Assembly (NCBI RefSeq): GCF_007992715.1
Contig: NZ_BKAU01000001.1
Coordinates: 2,356,001 to 2,420,000 of the forward strand
From: Chitinophaga cymbidii
GTDB lineage: Bacteria; Bacteroidota; Bacteroidia; Chitinophagales; Chitinophagaceae
Length of the DNA stretch: 64,000 nucleotides
Reading direction: 5' to 3'
The notes under the pieces: generated by a model
What the model was told of the DNA's origin: nothing
What the model saw: the letters and a program-made list of their open reading frames with translations, nothing else
Databases searched by the model: none
Part shown: piece by piece, positions 8,502 to 17,245 of the stretch
How the letters are laid out: each line of letters starts with the position of its first letter
Position numbering within the stretch: the stretch's first letter is position 1
Made by a program: the position numbers and the translations under genes

Positions 8502-10055
8502 ATGAACCAAATCAACATACTCTGGGTGGATGATGAAATAGAATCTTTGAAATCGCAGATCATTTTCCTCGAAAGTAAAGGCTATAACGTTTCCGCCCTC
8601 ACCAATGGCTATGATGCCCTTGAATTTCTGAAAGACAATATTGTGGACGTGGTGCTGCTGGACGAGTCCATGCCCGGTATCACCGGCCTGGAAACCCTTG
8701 CCAGGATCAAGGAAACGAACCAGCAGGTGCCCGTGGTGATGATCACGAAGAACGAAGCGGAGAACGTGATGGACGAAGCCATCGGCTCGCAGATCTCCGA
8801 CTACCTCATCAAGCCCGTGAACCCGAACCAGGTATTGCTGTCCCTGAAAAAGATCATCGACAATAAACGGCTGGTGGCGGAAAAGACCACCACGGCCTAC
8901 CAGCAGCAGTTCCGCACCCTGTTCATGGCGCTCAACGATAACCCGAACCACGCCGAGTGGGCGGACATCTATAAAAAGCTCGTGTACTGGGAAATGGAGA
9001 TGAGCAAGAGCGACAGCCCTGAAATGCAGGAAGTGCTGCAATCCCAGAAAGCTGAAGCCAATACGGAGTTCGCGAAATATATCAGCCGGCATTATGCGGA
9101 CTGGATGCAGCCCAAAGCGAAAGACGCGCCCGTGATGAGCCATACCCTCTTCACGGAGAAAGTCGTGCCCAACCTGGACCCCTCCGTACCGAATTTCTTC
9201 ATCCTGATAGACAACCTCCGTTACGACCAGTGGAAGGCCATCCAGCCGATCTTTTCAGAATCTTTCCGCCTCGTGGAGGAAGATGCCTTTTACAGCATCC
9301 TGCCCACTTCCACCCAATATTCGCGTAATGCGATCTTTGCGGGCATGCTGCCGGTGGAGATAGAAGCGAAGTTCCCGCAGGAGTGGCGGAACGATGATGA
9401 AGAAGGCGGCAAGAACCTCTACGAAGAAAAATTCATGGCCGCCCAGCTGGCAAGGCTGCGGATGGACCCGCGCTTTTCTTATACGAAAGTGGTGAATCAT
9501 ACGGACGGGCAGCACCTGGTGAACAACATGCACAACCTGCTGGACTATCCGCTTAACGTGATCGTCTATAACTTTGTGGACATGCTCTCCCACGCCCGCA
9601 CGGAAATGGAAGTGCTGAAAGAGCTGGCCGGCGATGAAACCTCCTACCGTTCCATTACCGCCAGCTGGTTCGAGCATTCACCGCTGCACCAGGCACTGAA
9701 GAAGGTGGCGGACAAAAAGATCAACCTGATCATCGCTACGGATCACGGCAGCGTGCGCGTGAAAACGCCGGTGAAAGTGATCGGCGACAAGCAGACCACC
9801 ACCAACCTGCGCTACAAGCACGGCCGCAACCTGAACTACGATCCCAAGGAGGTACTGGCCTTCCGCGACCCGCGCGATGCCGGCCTGCCGAAGCCAAATG
9901 TCAATTCTTCTTATATCTTTGCCCGCGAAGACGGATATCTTTGCTATCCCAATAACTATAATTATTTCGTGAACTATTACCGCAATACTTTCCAGCATGG
10001 AGGGATCTCGCTGGAAGAGGTCATCGTACCGGTGGCGAGAATGGTAAGCAAGTAA
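8502..10055 (+). CDS. porX: PorX-type response regulator with PglZ phosphatase domain
   Basis: PorX is a two-domain regulator required for type IX secretion in Bacteroidota. The 517 residues start with a receiver domain (LWVDDE acidic pocket, phospho-acceptor Asp54 in VVLLDESMPG, conserved Lys in YLIKPVNP). After a helical linker comes a PglZ/alkaline-phosphatase-fold domain: LIDNLRYDQW, ILPTSTQYSRNAIFAG and ATDHGSVRV supply metal and nucleophile residues. The frame opens at 8475, but homology begins at MNQINILWVDDE, so I chose the ATG at 8502. The presence of a type IX sorting domain protein at 40966 fits an active secretion system in this organism. Confidence 0.92.
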   Translation: MNQINILWVDDEIESLKSQIIFLESKGYNVSALTNGYDALEFLKDNIVDVVLLDESMPGITGLETLARIKETNQQVPVVMITKNEAENVMDEAIGSQISDYLIKPVNPNQVLLSLKKIIDNKRLVAEKTTTAYQQQFRTLFMALNDNPNHAEWADIYKKLVYWEMEMSKSDSPEMQEVLQSQKAEANTEFAKYISRHYADWMQPKAKDAPVMSHTLFTEKVVPNLDPSVPNFFILIDNLRYDQWKAIQPIFSESFRLVEEDAFYSILPTSTQYSRNAIFAGMLPVEIEAKFPQEWRNDDEEGGKNLYEEKFMAAQLARLRMDPRFSYTKVVNHTDGQHLVNNMHNLLDYPLNVIVYNFVDMLSHARTEMEVLKELAGDETSYRSITASWFEHSPLHQALKKVADKKINLIIATDHGSVRVKTPVKVIGDKQTTTNLRYKHGRNLNYDPKEVLAFRDPRDAGLPKPNVNSSYIFAREDGYLCYPNNYNYFVNYYRNTFQHGGISLEEVIVPVARMVSK

Positions 10056-10077
10056 CGGATCAAAAAAAGAAACAGTC

Positions 10078-10401
10078 ATGAACCTGAAAAGTACCCCCAA
10101 CAACCTGGCGAAACTGGAGAAGATCTTTGAAGAGGCCAAGTACATCCTGCGGTACGAGAAAGGCACTTTCAACTCCGGGTACTGTATACTGGAACACAAG
10201 AAGGTGGTGGTGATCAACAAGTTCCTCAATATCGAGGGAAGGATCAACACGCTCATCGATATTTTACCGTCCATTTCGCTGGAAGAAGGCTTTCTGACGC
10301 CGGAATCGCAGAAGCTGTACCGCCAGGTGCTCGATAACCGCGCGGCGGAAGATGCGGCGGACGCGGCGGGAGAGAATACATCTACAGAAACACCAGAATA
10401 A
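10078..10401 (+). CDS. Conserved small protein downstream of porX
   Basis: Cytoplasmic protein of 107 residues, with no signal peptide. The central part (KYILRYEKGTFNSGYCILE, KKVVVINKF) looks like a compact alpha/beta domain that I recall seeing as an uncharacterised Bacteroidota protein. The C-terminal tail is Ala/Asp/Glu rich and probably disordered. It begins 22 bases after porX and ends 11 bases before the next gene, so it is in the same transcription unit. No function can be assigned; the link to porX is positional. Confidence 0.7.
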   Translation: MNLKSTPNNLAKLEKIFEEAKYILRYEKGTFNSGYCILEHKKVVVINKFLNIEGRINTLIDILPSISLEEGFLTPESQKLYRQVLDNRAAEDAADAAGENTSTETPE

Positions 10402-10412
10402 TTGCAAGCATC

Positions 10413-11174
10413 TTGAAAGTAACATTCCTGGGAACGGGTACTTCACAGGGCGTGCCGGTGATCGCCTGCCCCTGCAAGGTCTGCGCGTCGGATGATGCGC
10501 GGGACAAACGGCTGCGCAGCAGCATACTCATCCATTCCGGCGCCGGTAACATTGTGATCGATACCACGCCGGACTTCCGCTACCAGATGCTGCGCGCAAA
10601 AGTGAAACACCTCGAAGCCGTGCTCATCACCCATTCGCATAAAGACCATATCGCGGGAATGGACGATATCCGCGCGTTTAATTATTTCCAGCAACGCCCG
10701 ATCGACATCTGGGCCTCTGAATTTTCGCAGGCCGTGATCATCCGCGAGTTCGCCTACGCTTTTGCGGACTTCAAATATCCCGGCATCCCCGAGATCAACC
10801 TCAAAACCATTACAGACGATCCTTTTACGATCAACGGCCTCACCATCACGCCTATCAATGTGATGCATCACAAAATGCCCGTGCTCGGTTTTCGTTTCGG
10901 CGATTTCACCTATATCACGGATGCGAATTACATTGCGCCGGAAGAAAAGGAAAAGATCAAAGGCTCAAAGGTGCTGGTGCTGAACGCGCTGCGCCGTGAG
11001 CAGCATATCTCGCACTTTACGCTCGATGAAGCGATCGCGCTTGGAAAAGAACTGGAGATACCGCAGGTGTACTTCACGCATATCAGCCACCAGCTGGGGT
11101 TGCATGCGGAAGTGGAGCCTACGCTGCCGGAAGGCACGGCGCTGGCGTATGACGGGTTGACGGTGGAGTTGTGA
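10413..11174 (+). CDS. PhnP-like MBL-fold phosphodiesterase
   Basis: Protein of 253 residues beginning KVTFLGTGTSQGVPVIACPC, the typical first strand and Cys cluster of the PhnP/cyclic phosphodiesterase branch of the metallo-beta-lactamase superfamily. The metal-binding HSHKDHIAG is near residue 74, and late ligands lie in VMHHKM, TDANY and FTHISHQLG. The first strand starts right at the codon TTG (10413), and no ATG is available nearby, so a TTG start is required. It follows the small conserved gene by 11 bases. The substrate is unknown; a cyclic nucleotide or phosphodiester is the family expectation. Confidence 0.85.
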   Translation: MKVTFLGTGTSQGVPVIACPCKVCASDDARDKRLRSSILIHSGAGNIVIDTTPDFRYQMLRAKVKHLEAVLITHSHKDHIAGMDDIRAFNYFQQRPIDIWASEFSQAVIIREFAYAFADFKYPGIPEINLKTITDDPFTINGLTITPINVMHHKMPVLGFRFGDFTYITDANYIAPEEKEKIKGSKVLVLNALRREQHISHFTLDEAIALGKELEIPQVYFTHISHQLGLHAEVEPTLPEGTALAYDGLTVEL

Positions 11175-11231
11175 GCATCCCTCTGTTGATTTTTAAAATA
11201 AAAATCCGACATTCGGTGCAGATCAAATCCA

Positions 11232-12056
11232 TTGTTTGTGCCGAATAAATTCCTGACTGATTATTGCAGCTTTTCCCGCCGTGAGCGTACCGGCATCGCC
11301 GCCTTGCTGGGCCTGGTGCTGATGCTTTTCTTTTTGCCGGATGTTTGGGATGTTTTACGGAAGGATGTGGAAACCGTTGATACCGCCGGGTTCCGGCTGG
11401 CTTCGGAGCAGTTGGCTGTTATGTTGAAGCTGGATACGGTGGCGGTGAAACGGGATTACAGTTACCGGAAAAGAACGTATGCAGCAGACAGTGCTTCGCG
11501 CTTTGAGCGATATGAAAGAAGCGATGGCGCTTCTGGTTTTGAAAAATATGAGAGGCCGCCTCGCTTTGAACGATATGAAAGGAGAAACGCCGCACCGCGT
11601 TTTGAAAAATATGACCGCTTCCCACGCTTCGAAAAATATAAAAGAACCCCCCCGCTCACCGCGCTGGACATCAATACCGCCGATACATTATTGTGGGAAC
11701 GCCTCCCCGGCATCGGCCCCGTGCTTTCCCGGCGGATCGTGCTGTTCAGGGAGCGCCTCGGCGGCTTCCATGATATCCGGCAGGTAGCGGAAACATACGG
11801 CCTGGCCGATTCCGTATTCGTAAAAATTCAACCGTTGTTGCAACTCGGTGATGTTTCTCTAAGAAAGATCGATCTCAATAAGACAGATGAAAAATCTTTA
11901 GCCGATCATCCATATATAGATACGAAACTGGCCCGTGCGGTCATACGGTACCGCAATAACCACGGGCCTTTCAGGAGCGTAGAAGGACTGAAGGCCATTG
12001 CATTGGTGGATGAGGTTATTTATCGTAAACTTGAAAAATACTTAGTGGTCAATTAA
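11232..12056 (+). CDS. Helix-hairpin-helix (ComEA-like) membrane protein with RFEKY repeats
   Basis: About 274 residues. After a short N-terminus with SRRERTG comes one membrane segment ([16 protein letters not shown]). A charged linker then carries five copies of an [RG]FE[RK]Y[EDK]R motif between roughly residues 92 and 140. Two helix-hairpin-helix modules follow ([12 protein letters not shown] and a later copy before [11 protein letters not shown]). ComEA-type proteins bind DNA outside the cytoplasmic membrane, so this may do the same. The start is TTG at 11232 or GTG at 11238; no ATG precedes the membrane segment. The repeated Arg/Lys/Tyr linker is unusual and is discussed as a finding. 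Confidence 0.8.
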   Translation: MFVPNKFLTDYCSFSRRERTGIAALLGLVLMLFFLPDVWDVLRKDVETVDTAGFRLASEQLAVMLKLDTVAVKRDYSYRKRTYAADSASRFERYERSDGASGFEKYERPPRFERYERRNAAPRFEKYDRFPRFEKYKRTPPLTALDINTADTLLWERLPGIGPVLSRRIVLFRERLGGFHDIRQVAETYGLADSVFVKIQPLLQLGDVSLRKIDLNKTDEKSLADHPYIDTKLARAVIRYRNNHGPFRSVEGLKAIALVDEVIYRKLEKYLVVN

Positions 12057-12070
12057 AAACAATTTCAGTT

Positions 12071-13213
12071 ATGAATTTTCAGCCAACGGAAATGCAGCAA
12101 CAGATCGCGCAGGTGATCAGGGATTTTGGTAAAACGAACATCCAGCCTCATGTATTGGCCTGGGATGAAGAGCAGGTATTCCCTGCGGCATTGTTTAAAG
12201 AAATGGGCGCGCTCGGACTGATGGGCGTGCTGGTGCCGGAGCAGTACGGCGGCTCCGGTCTCGGATACCTCGAATATGTAACCGTGATCAGCGAGATCGC
12301 GCGGTACTGCGGCGCGATAGGACTAAGCGTGGCAGCGCATAACTCGCTTTGCACGGGTCACATTCTCCAATTCGGCAGCGAAGAACAAAAGCAGTCATAT
12401 CTCCCGAAACTCGCCACCGCGGAGTGGATCGGCGCATGGGGCCTCACGGAGCCCAACACCGGTTCCGATGCCATGAACATGAAATGCACCGCGCGGAAGG
12501 AAGGCAACGAATGGGTGATCAACGGTACGAAGTGCTGGATCACCCACGGCAAAAGCTGCGACGTGGCCGTGGTGATCGCGCGTACCGGTGAGGTGCGGGA
12601 CAGCCACGGGATGAGCGCATTCATCGTAGAGAAAGGTACGCCCGGTTTCAGCGGCGGCAAGAAGGAAAACAAGCTCGGCATGCGCGCATCGGAAACAGCA
12701 GAGATGATCTTCGACAACTGCCGCATCCCGGAACAAAATCTGCTCGGCAGGGAAGGTGACGGCTTCATACAATCCATGAAGGTGCTGGACGGCGGCCGTA
12801 TATCCATCGCCGCGCTTTCCCTCGGCATCGCCAAAGGCGCCTACGATGCCGCATTGAAATATTCGCAGGAACGTCACCAGTTCGATCAGCCGATCGCGAA
12901 CTTCCAGGGCATTTCCTTCAAGCTGGCGGACATGGCTACGCAGATCACCGCGGCGGAGCTGCTCACCATGCAGGCGGCAGACCTCAAGAACCGCCATCAA
13001 CCCATGACCAAACAGGCTGCCATGGCCAAATACTATGCTTCCGAAGTAGCGGTGGCCGTAGCGAACGACGCCTTGCAGATCTTTGGCGGTTACGGCTATA
13101 CGAAAGATTTCCCCGTGGAGAAGTTCTATCGTGATGCGAAGCTGTGCACGATCGGGGAAGGCACTTCCGAAATTCAGAAGATCGTGATCGCAAGAGAAGC
13201 GCTGAAAGGATAA
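12071..13213 (+). CDS. Acyl-CoA dehydrogenase
   Basis: FAD enzyme of 380 residues that oxidises an acyl-CoA to the enoyl-CoA in fatty acid or amino acid breakdown. The family layout is complete: N-terminal helical domain, FAD/substrate loop [12 protein letters not shown], beta domain with KCWITHG, and C-terminal helices with [20 protein letters not shown] and [18 protein letters not shown]. The length is standard for short/medium-chain enzymes. Chain-length preference is not determined. It starts 14 bases after the helix-hairpin-helix gene on the same strand and could share its transcript. Confidence 0.93.
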   Translation: MNFQPTEMQQQIAQVIRDFGKTNIQPHVLAWDEEQVFPAALFKEMGALGLMGVLVPEQYGGSGLGYLEYVTVISEIARYCGAIGLSVAAHNSLCTGHILQFGSEEQKQSYLPKLATAEWIGAWGLTEPNTGSDAMNMKCTARKEGNEWVINGTKCWITHGKSCDVAVVIARTGEVRDSHGMSAFIVEKGTPGFSGGKKENKLGMRASETAEMIFDNCRIPEQNLLGREGDGFIQSMKVLDGGRISIAALSLGIAKGAYDAALKYSQERHQFDQPIANFQGISFKLADMATQITAAELLTMQAADLKNRHQPMTKQAAMAKYYASEVAVAVANDALQIFGGYGYTKDFPVEKFYRDAKLCTIGEGTSEIQKIVIAREALKG

Positions 13214-13522
13214 ACGGAAGCTTTACATGCTGCTCATTAAGGGGAAGCAAATGGCCGGGCCGCAGAAATGGGCTTTGTCAACGCTTCAGTTTGCCGTCCG
13301 TGCTTTCTGTAGCCGCTGATGCCTGAGCCGTCAATCTTCCTTCGCAGCTCTGCAAAAACGGTTAAAATTCCACATAAAAACCTCCCGAAACCGTTAGTAA
13401 CTTCCATCTTTTAGTCAATCGATTGCAAATTTCTAATAGATTGATTCTATTAGGCTTATGTTTTTATTTATTTCTTTTTATGTCGATGTTTTTTTACCTT
13501 GCGGGCATTAGACTTTCCTACC
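13214..13522. other. Intergenic region before gapN-like gene
   Basis: About 309 bases without a convincing gene. The last ~100 bases before the downstream start are strikingly T rich, with runs of T ending in a TACCTTGC element about 24 bases before the ATG. That element is a partial match to the Bacteroidota -7 consensus TAnnTTTG. No RNA gene was recognised. Confidence 0.4.
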
Positions 13523-15151
13523 ATGACCACTTTTGAAGAAAAACTCGGCTCCCTTTTCCCGGCGGAGACAGACATCCCCGCAGCATTCCGGCTGCCATCG
13601 GAAGTCCATCAGCGTGAATATTTATCTGATGGCGTTATGAAGACATGGAACGGCGACGTACATACCGTGCTCTCCCCCATCTGTATTAAAACCACCAAAG
13701 GTCTTGAGCGAAAGGTGATCGGCTCTTACCCCCTCTGTGGCGCGGAAGAAGCGATGGCCTCGCTGGACGCGGCGGTAAATGCCTACCAGGACGGCCGCGG
13801 AGAATGGCCCACCATGCCTGTTTCCGAGCGCATCGCCTGCGTGGAGAAATTCACCGGCAGAATGATCGCCAAAAAACAGGAGGTGGTGCAGCTCATCATG
13901 TGGGAGATCGGCAAGTCGTACGCCGACTCCGTGAAGGAGTTCGACCGCACGGTGGAATACATCAACGCCACCATCGACGCGCTGAAAGACCTCGACCGCA
14001 AATCTTCCGGCTTTACGATCGAGCAGGGCATCATCGGGCAGATACGCCGTTCCCCGCTTGGCGTGGTGCTGTGCATGGGGCCGTTCAACTATCCGCTGAA
14101 TGAAACGTTCACTACGTTGATCCCGGCGCTCATCATGGGCAACACTTTGCTGTTCAAACCGCCGAAACACGGCACCCTGCTGCATTACCCCCTGCTGGAG
14201 GCTTTCCGCGACTGCTTCCCGAAAGGCGTGGTGAACACCATCTACGGCCGCGGCAACGTGATCATTGCGCCGCTGATGGAATCCGGCAAGATCAATGTGC
14301 TGACACTCATCGGTTCCAGCAAGGTGGCCAACCAGCTGAAGAAAATGCATCCCAAGATCAACCGCCTCCGCGCTATTCTCGGTCTTGACGCGAAGAACGC
14401 CGCCATCATCACGGAAAAAGCGGACATCGATCTCGCGGTGAAAGAATGCGTGCTCGGCTCATTATCGTTTAATGGTCAACGTTGTACCGCCATCAAGATC
14501 ATCTATGTGCACCGCAGTGTGGCGGATGCTTTCCTGGAGAAGCTCTCCGCCGCGGTATCCGAGCTTAAAGCCGGCATGCCCTGGGAGCAGGGCGTATTCC
14601 TCACGCCGCTGCCCGAGCCGCACAAGCCGGGTTACCTGCAAAGCTGCGTAGCGGATGCGGTTGCCAACGGCGCAAAGGTGATCAACGAACACGGCGGCGC
14701 CTCCACCGCATCCTTCGTTTATCCCGCCATCGTATATCCTGTCAATGAAAAAATGAAGCTGTACCGCGAAGAGCAGTTCGGCCCGGTGATCCCCGTATTG
14801 CCTTTCGATAATATTGAAACGCCGATCGAATACCTGATCGAATCAGACCACGGCCAGCAGGTGAGCATCTTCACCAACGATGCCACAGAACTCGCCACGC
14901 TGATCGATCCGCTGGTGAACCAGGTGAGCCGTGTAAATATCAATTGCCAGTGTCAGCGGGGACCAGATATTTTTCCGTTCACCGGAAGAAAAGATTCCGC
15001 GGAAGCTACGCTGTCCGTTTCCGACGCTTTACGCGCGTTTTCCATCCGCTCCATGGTGGCTACAAAACAAACGAACGAGAACAAAGCGCTCATTAATGAC
15101 ATTGTAACGGCACAATCTTCAAATTTTCTTTCAACAAAGTATATTTTTTAG
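13523..15151 (+). CDS. gapN: Aldehyde dehydrogenase, NADP-dependent GAPDH (GapN) type
   Basis: Protein of 542 residues of the aldehyde dehydrogenase superfamily. Visible: the cofactor and fold motif MGPFNYPLNE near residue 189, FKPPKHG, the glycine loop LIGSSKVANQLKK, and the catalytic Cys in LSFNGQRCTAIKI. The NGQRCTA form and the RVNINCQCQRGPD stretch are typical of the non-phosphorylating glyceraldehyde-3-phosphate dehydrogenase group, which yields 3-phosphoglycerate and NADPH. The frame opens at 13499, but the ATG at 13523 gives the usual N-terminus. It is a single-gene unit, ending in a strong terminator. Substrate assignment is by family resemblance. Confidence 0.85.
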   Translation: MTTFEEKLGSLFPAETDIPAAFRLPSEVHQREYLSDGVMKTWNGDVHTVLSPICIKTTKGLERKVIGSYPLCGAEEAMASLDAAVNAYQDGRGEWPTMPVSERIACVEKFTGRMIAKKQEVVQLIMWEIGKSYADSVKEFDRTVEYINATIDALKDLDRKSSGFTIEQGIIGQIRRSPLGVVLCMGPFNYPLNETFTTLIPALIMGNTLLFKPPKHGTLLHYPLLEAFRDCFPKGVVNTIYGRGNVIIAPLMESGKINVLTLIGSSKVANQLKKMHPKINRLRAILGLDAKNAAIITEKADIDLAVKECVLGSLSFNGQRCTAIKIIYVHRSVADAFLEKLSAAVSELKAGMPWEQGVFLTPLPEPHKPGYLQSCVADAVANGAKVINEHGGASTASFVYPAIVYPVNEKMKLYREEQFGPVIPVLPFDNIETPIEYLIESDHGQQVSIFTNDATELATLIDPLVNQVSRVNINCQCQRGPDIFPFTGRKDSAEATLSVSDALRAFSIRSMVATKQTNENKALINDIVTAQSSNFLSTKYIF

Positions 15152-15166
15152 TAAATTATAAACGTG

Positions 15167-15205
15167 CTGGCCTGCTAAAACTTAGCAGGCCAGTGTGGTT
15201 TTATT
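15167..15205 (+). terminator. Rho-independent terminator after gapN-like gene
   Basis: A perfect 12-base-pair stem (CTGGCCTGCTAA at 15167-15178, TTAGCAGGCCAG at 15182-15193) with a three-base loop, followed by a GGTTTTATTTT tract. It begins 15 bases after the dehydrogenase stop codon. Confidence 0.85.
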
Positions 15206-15344
15206 TTGATAATTATCATGATTTACATCATTTGTGTGATGGAAATATGTAAACAGAAAGTTAAATTTGGGTTAAATACTTTCCTTACCAATTTATCAAC
15301 CTAAAACAAAACAGAAAGATCGAGAAAATTTCTACTCCAAATTT

Positions 15345-15368
15345 AAGCCGCCTCATTCGGGGCGGCTT
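15345..15368. terminator. Hairpin at the 3' end of the AraC gene
   Basis: Eight-base-pair stem AAGCCGCC / GGCGGCTT with an eight-base loop. The stop codon of the minus-strand AraC gene (15355-15353) lies in the loop. An A/T-rich stretch follows on the minus-strand side and TTTGCTTT on the plus-strand side, so it could act in both directions. Confidence 0.65.
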
Positions 15369-15898
15369 TGCTTTGGGGCCGGCGCAAAGAAATTAAACGT
15401 GAATGCCCGCAACGCCCTCGGCGGGTAACCGTACATGTTTCTGAAAGCCGTAGAGAAATGATTCGGAGAGCTGTAGTTCAGATGGTCAGCGATCTCGTTG
15501 ACATTCATTTTTCCCGCTACCAGCAGTTGCCGCGCGGTTCGCATTTTCAGTTCCTGCACATAACTGAAGACGGTGCAATGGAATAGTTGCTTGAAACCTT
15601 TTTTCAGTTTGAATTCGTTCAGCCCGAATTTCCTGCAAAGCATGGCCAGGCTGAGGTCCGCCTGCAGATAATGTTCGCGGAGGAAGGCTTTTACCTGGTG
15701 AAGGCGTTCCAGATCGGCTGCCGGAATTTTTGGAGCAGCGGGCTGAATGTTGAAGTGGAGGAGGGCCTGCAGCGGGTCCCACATATCCTGGTCCTGATGG
15801 GGAAAGTACTGCACATGGTCAGCATGGCGCGCATGCAACGCCTGAGTTGTCGTTTTTGGGGTCATGTCTTTATCCGTTTTTCGTATATGTTTATCCAT
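15353..15898 (-). CDS. AraC-family transcriptional regulator (short)
   Basis: DNA-binding regulator of about 181 residues. The C-terminal ~105 residues form the two helix-turn-helix AraC/XylS domain: DLSLAMLCRKFGLNEFKLKKGFKQLF and VNEIADHLNYSSPNHFSTAFRNMYGYPPRALR. Only a short, Gln/His-rich N-terminal part precedes it, so there is no room for a full sensor domain. The frame stays open to 15958, but that start would overlap the promoter of the divergent cytochrome gene; the ATG at 15898 (or 15865) is more plausible. It is divergent from the cytochrome c gene and may regulate it. Confidence 0.75.
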   Translation of the reverse strand: MDKHIRKTDKDMTPKTTTQALHARHADHVQYFPHQDQDMWDPLQALLHFNIQPAAPKIPAADLERLHQVKAFLREHYLQADLSLAMLCRKFGLNEFKLKKGFKQLFHCTVFSYVQELKMRTARQLLVAGKMNVNEIADHLNYSSPNHFSTAFRNMYGYPPRALRAFTFNFFAPAPKQSRPE

Positions 15899-15910
15899 TT
15901 CCCGTACGCC

Positions 15911-15937
15911 TTGCCGGTATACGGAGGAATAACTTTG
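15911..15937 (+). promoter_or_regulatory. Predicted promoter of the cytochrome c gene
   Basis: An exact Bacteroidota -7 element TAACTTTG (15930-15937) lies 19 bases before the ATG, with TTG at 15911-15913 as a possible -33 element. The spacing of 16 bases is shorter than the usual 19-20, so the -33 call is weaker than the -7 call. Confidence 0.5.
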
Positions 15938-15956
15938 CGCAAAAATAATACATAAC

Positions 15957-16832
15957 ATGTTGCGGAAAATACTGAAATGGACAAGTGGCGTGATCGGCGT
16001 ATTGCTGGCGGCCCTCGCTATCTTTTATTTTGTAATGCGTATGCGCGTGAATGGCAAACGCGATAAAATTTACGACGTAGAAGTACGTATGATCGATATT
16101 CCGTCGGATTCCGCCACCATAGCATATGGTGCGCATATCTACGCGATCAAGGGGTGTAGTGACTGCCACGGCGCAAATCTCGGCGGAAAAGTTTTCCTGG
16201 ATGATCCGATGATCGGATTACTGGCGGCGGCGAACCTGACCAAAGGCAAGGGCGGCATTGCAAAGGACTACAGTGACCGCGACTGGCTTCGCGCGATGCG
16301 GCATGGCCTGCGGAAAGACGGCCGTTCGCTGCTCGTGATGCCTTCTTACGAATTCTGCCAGTTCGACGATCATGATATGGCGAGCCTGATCGCTTTTTGT
16401 AAATCGCAGCCGGCGGTAGATAATGAGCTGCCTGTATTCCACCTCGGGCCGCTCGGCACTGTGCTGGCGGGATTGGGACAGCTACCGCTGATCCCCGCGG
16501 AAAAGATCGATCACCATATGAAGCAGACCGCAAAGGTAGAAAGGGCGGTTACGGCACGTTATGGGCAATACCTTGCTGCTTCCTGCTCCGGCTGCCACAA
16601 ACCGGATTACAAAGGTGGCGACAGTCCCATTCCGGGCGGTACGCCGGTAGCGGACATCTCCGCCACGGGCAATGTGGGGAAATGGACCTTGCAGCAGTTC
16701 GTCACCGCTTTGCGCACGGGCAATACGCCGGAAGGCAAACAACTGAAGAATGAGGATATGCCGTGGAAGATGACGAATAATTACACGGACGAGGAGCTGC
16801 ATGCGCTGTTCCTCTATCTTAAGTCTATCTGA
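15957..16832 (+). CDS. Membrane-anchored di-haem cytochrome c
   Basis: Protein of 291 residues with one N-terminal membrane segment (WTSGVIGVLLAALAIFYFVM), so the rest is periplasmic. Two cytochrome c domains follow, each with a CxxCH haem site: CSDCHG near residue 66 and CSGCHK near 213. Met residues later in each domain could be the sixth ligands. Such proteins carry electrons to an oxidase or accept them from a periplasmic dehydrogenase, but no such enzyme is encoded beside it. It is divergent from an AraC regulator and has its own -7 promoter element. Confidence 0.85.
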   Translation: MLRKILKWTSGVIGVLLAALAIFYFVMRMRVNGKRDKIYDVEVRMIDIPSDSATIAYGAHIYAIKGCSDCHGANLGGKVFLDDPMIGLLAAANLTKGKGGIAKDYSDRDWLRAMRHGLRKDGRSLLVMPSYEFCQFDDHDMASLIAFCKSQPAVDNELPVFHLGPLGTVLAGLGQLPLIPAEKIDHHMKQTAKVERAVTARYGQYLAASCSGCHKPDYKGGDSPIPGGTPVADISATGNVGKWTLQQFVTALRTGNTPEGKQLKNEDMPWKMTNNYTDEELHALFLYLKSI

Positions 16833-16903
16833 AGATTTTTTTCCGCCACGTAGGGGTAGGGAGCTTTTAGTCGCGTTATATAAACGCATCCATATTAAAA
16901 AAC

Positions 16904-16931
16904 GCAGAGACGCATATCATGGCGTCTCTGC
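16904..16931 (-). terminator. Terminator downstream of the clpX unit
   Basis: Perfect ten-base-pair stem (GCAGAGACGC at 16904-16913, GCGTCTCTGC at 16922-16931) with an eight-base loop. Read on the minus strand it is followed by GTTTTTTAAT, which suits the minus-strand clpX/small gene unit, ending about 110 bases after its last stop codon. Confidence 0.7.
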
Positions 16932-17040
16932 TTCAAAAAGTTGTGAATATGTTATTACTGATCGTTGCGTTTGTGAGAAATCTCGGAGATCTGGCTTATT
17001 GTTTCCTGCACGACGTTTACCGGATGATGGTACGCCCCGC

Positions 17041-17235
17041 TTAATCCAGGAAGTCTTCCGCCGCGTCTGTTTTCTTCGGCTGGGAGGCCATGCCCGTGAA
17101 CCATGCGTCCACATTCCCCGCGATCATCGGCGGGAGTTTGCTTTTTACAAAATCCTTTACGGCTTCGATGGCTTTTACGGCCTGTTCATCGTTGATGCCT
17201 GCCTTTTCTTTCAATTGATCTATCAGTTCCTGCAT
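17041..17235 (-). CDS. Small helical protein downstream of clpX
   Basis: 64 residues, with no signal peptide and a mostly helical look: an amphipathic N-terminal helix (MQELIDQLKEKAGI), a second helix (AVKAIEAVKDFVKSKLPPMI) and an acidic end. I recall similar short proteins in Bacteroidota but no assigned function. It starts 10 bases after the clpX stop codon and precedes a terminator, so it is the last gene of the clpX transcript. A link to proteolysis is suggested only by position. Confidence 0.6.
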   Translation of the reverse strand: MQELIDQLKEKAGINDEQAVKAIEAVKDFVKSKLPPMIAGNVDAWFTGMASQPKKTDAAEDFLD

Positions 17236-17245
17236 ATGATCGGTT

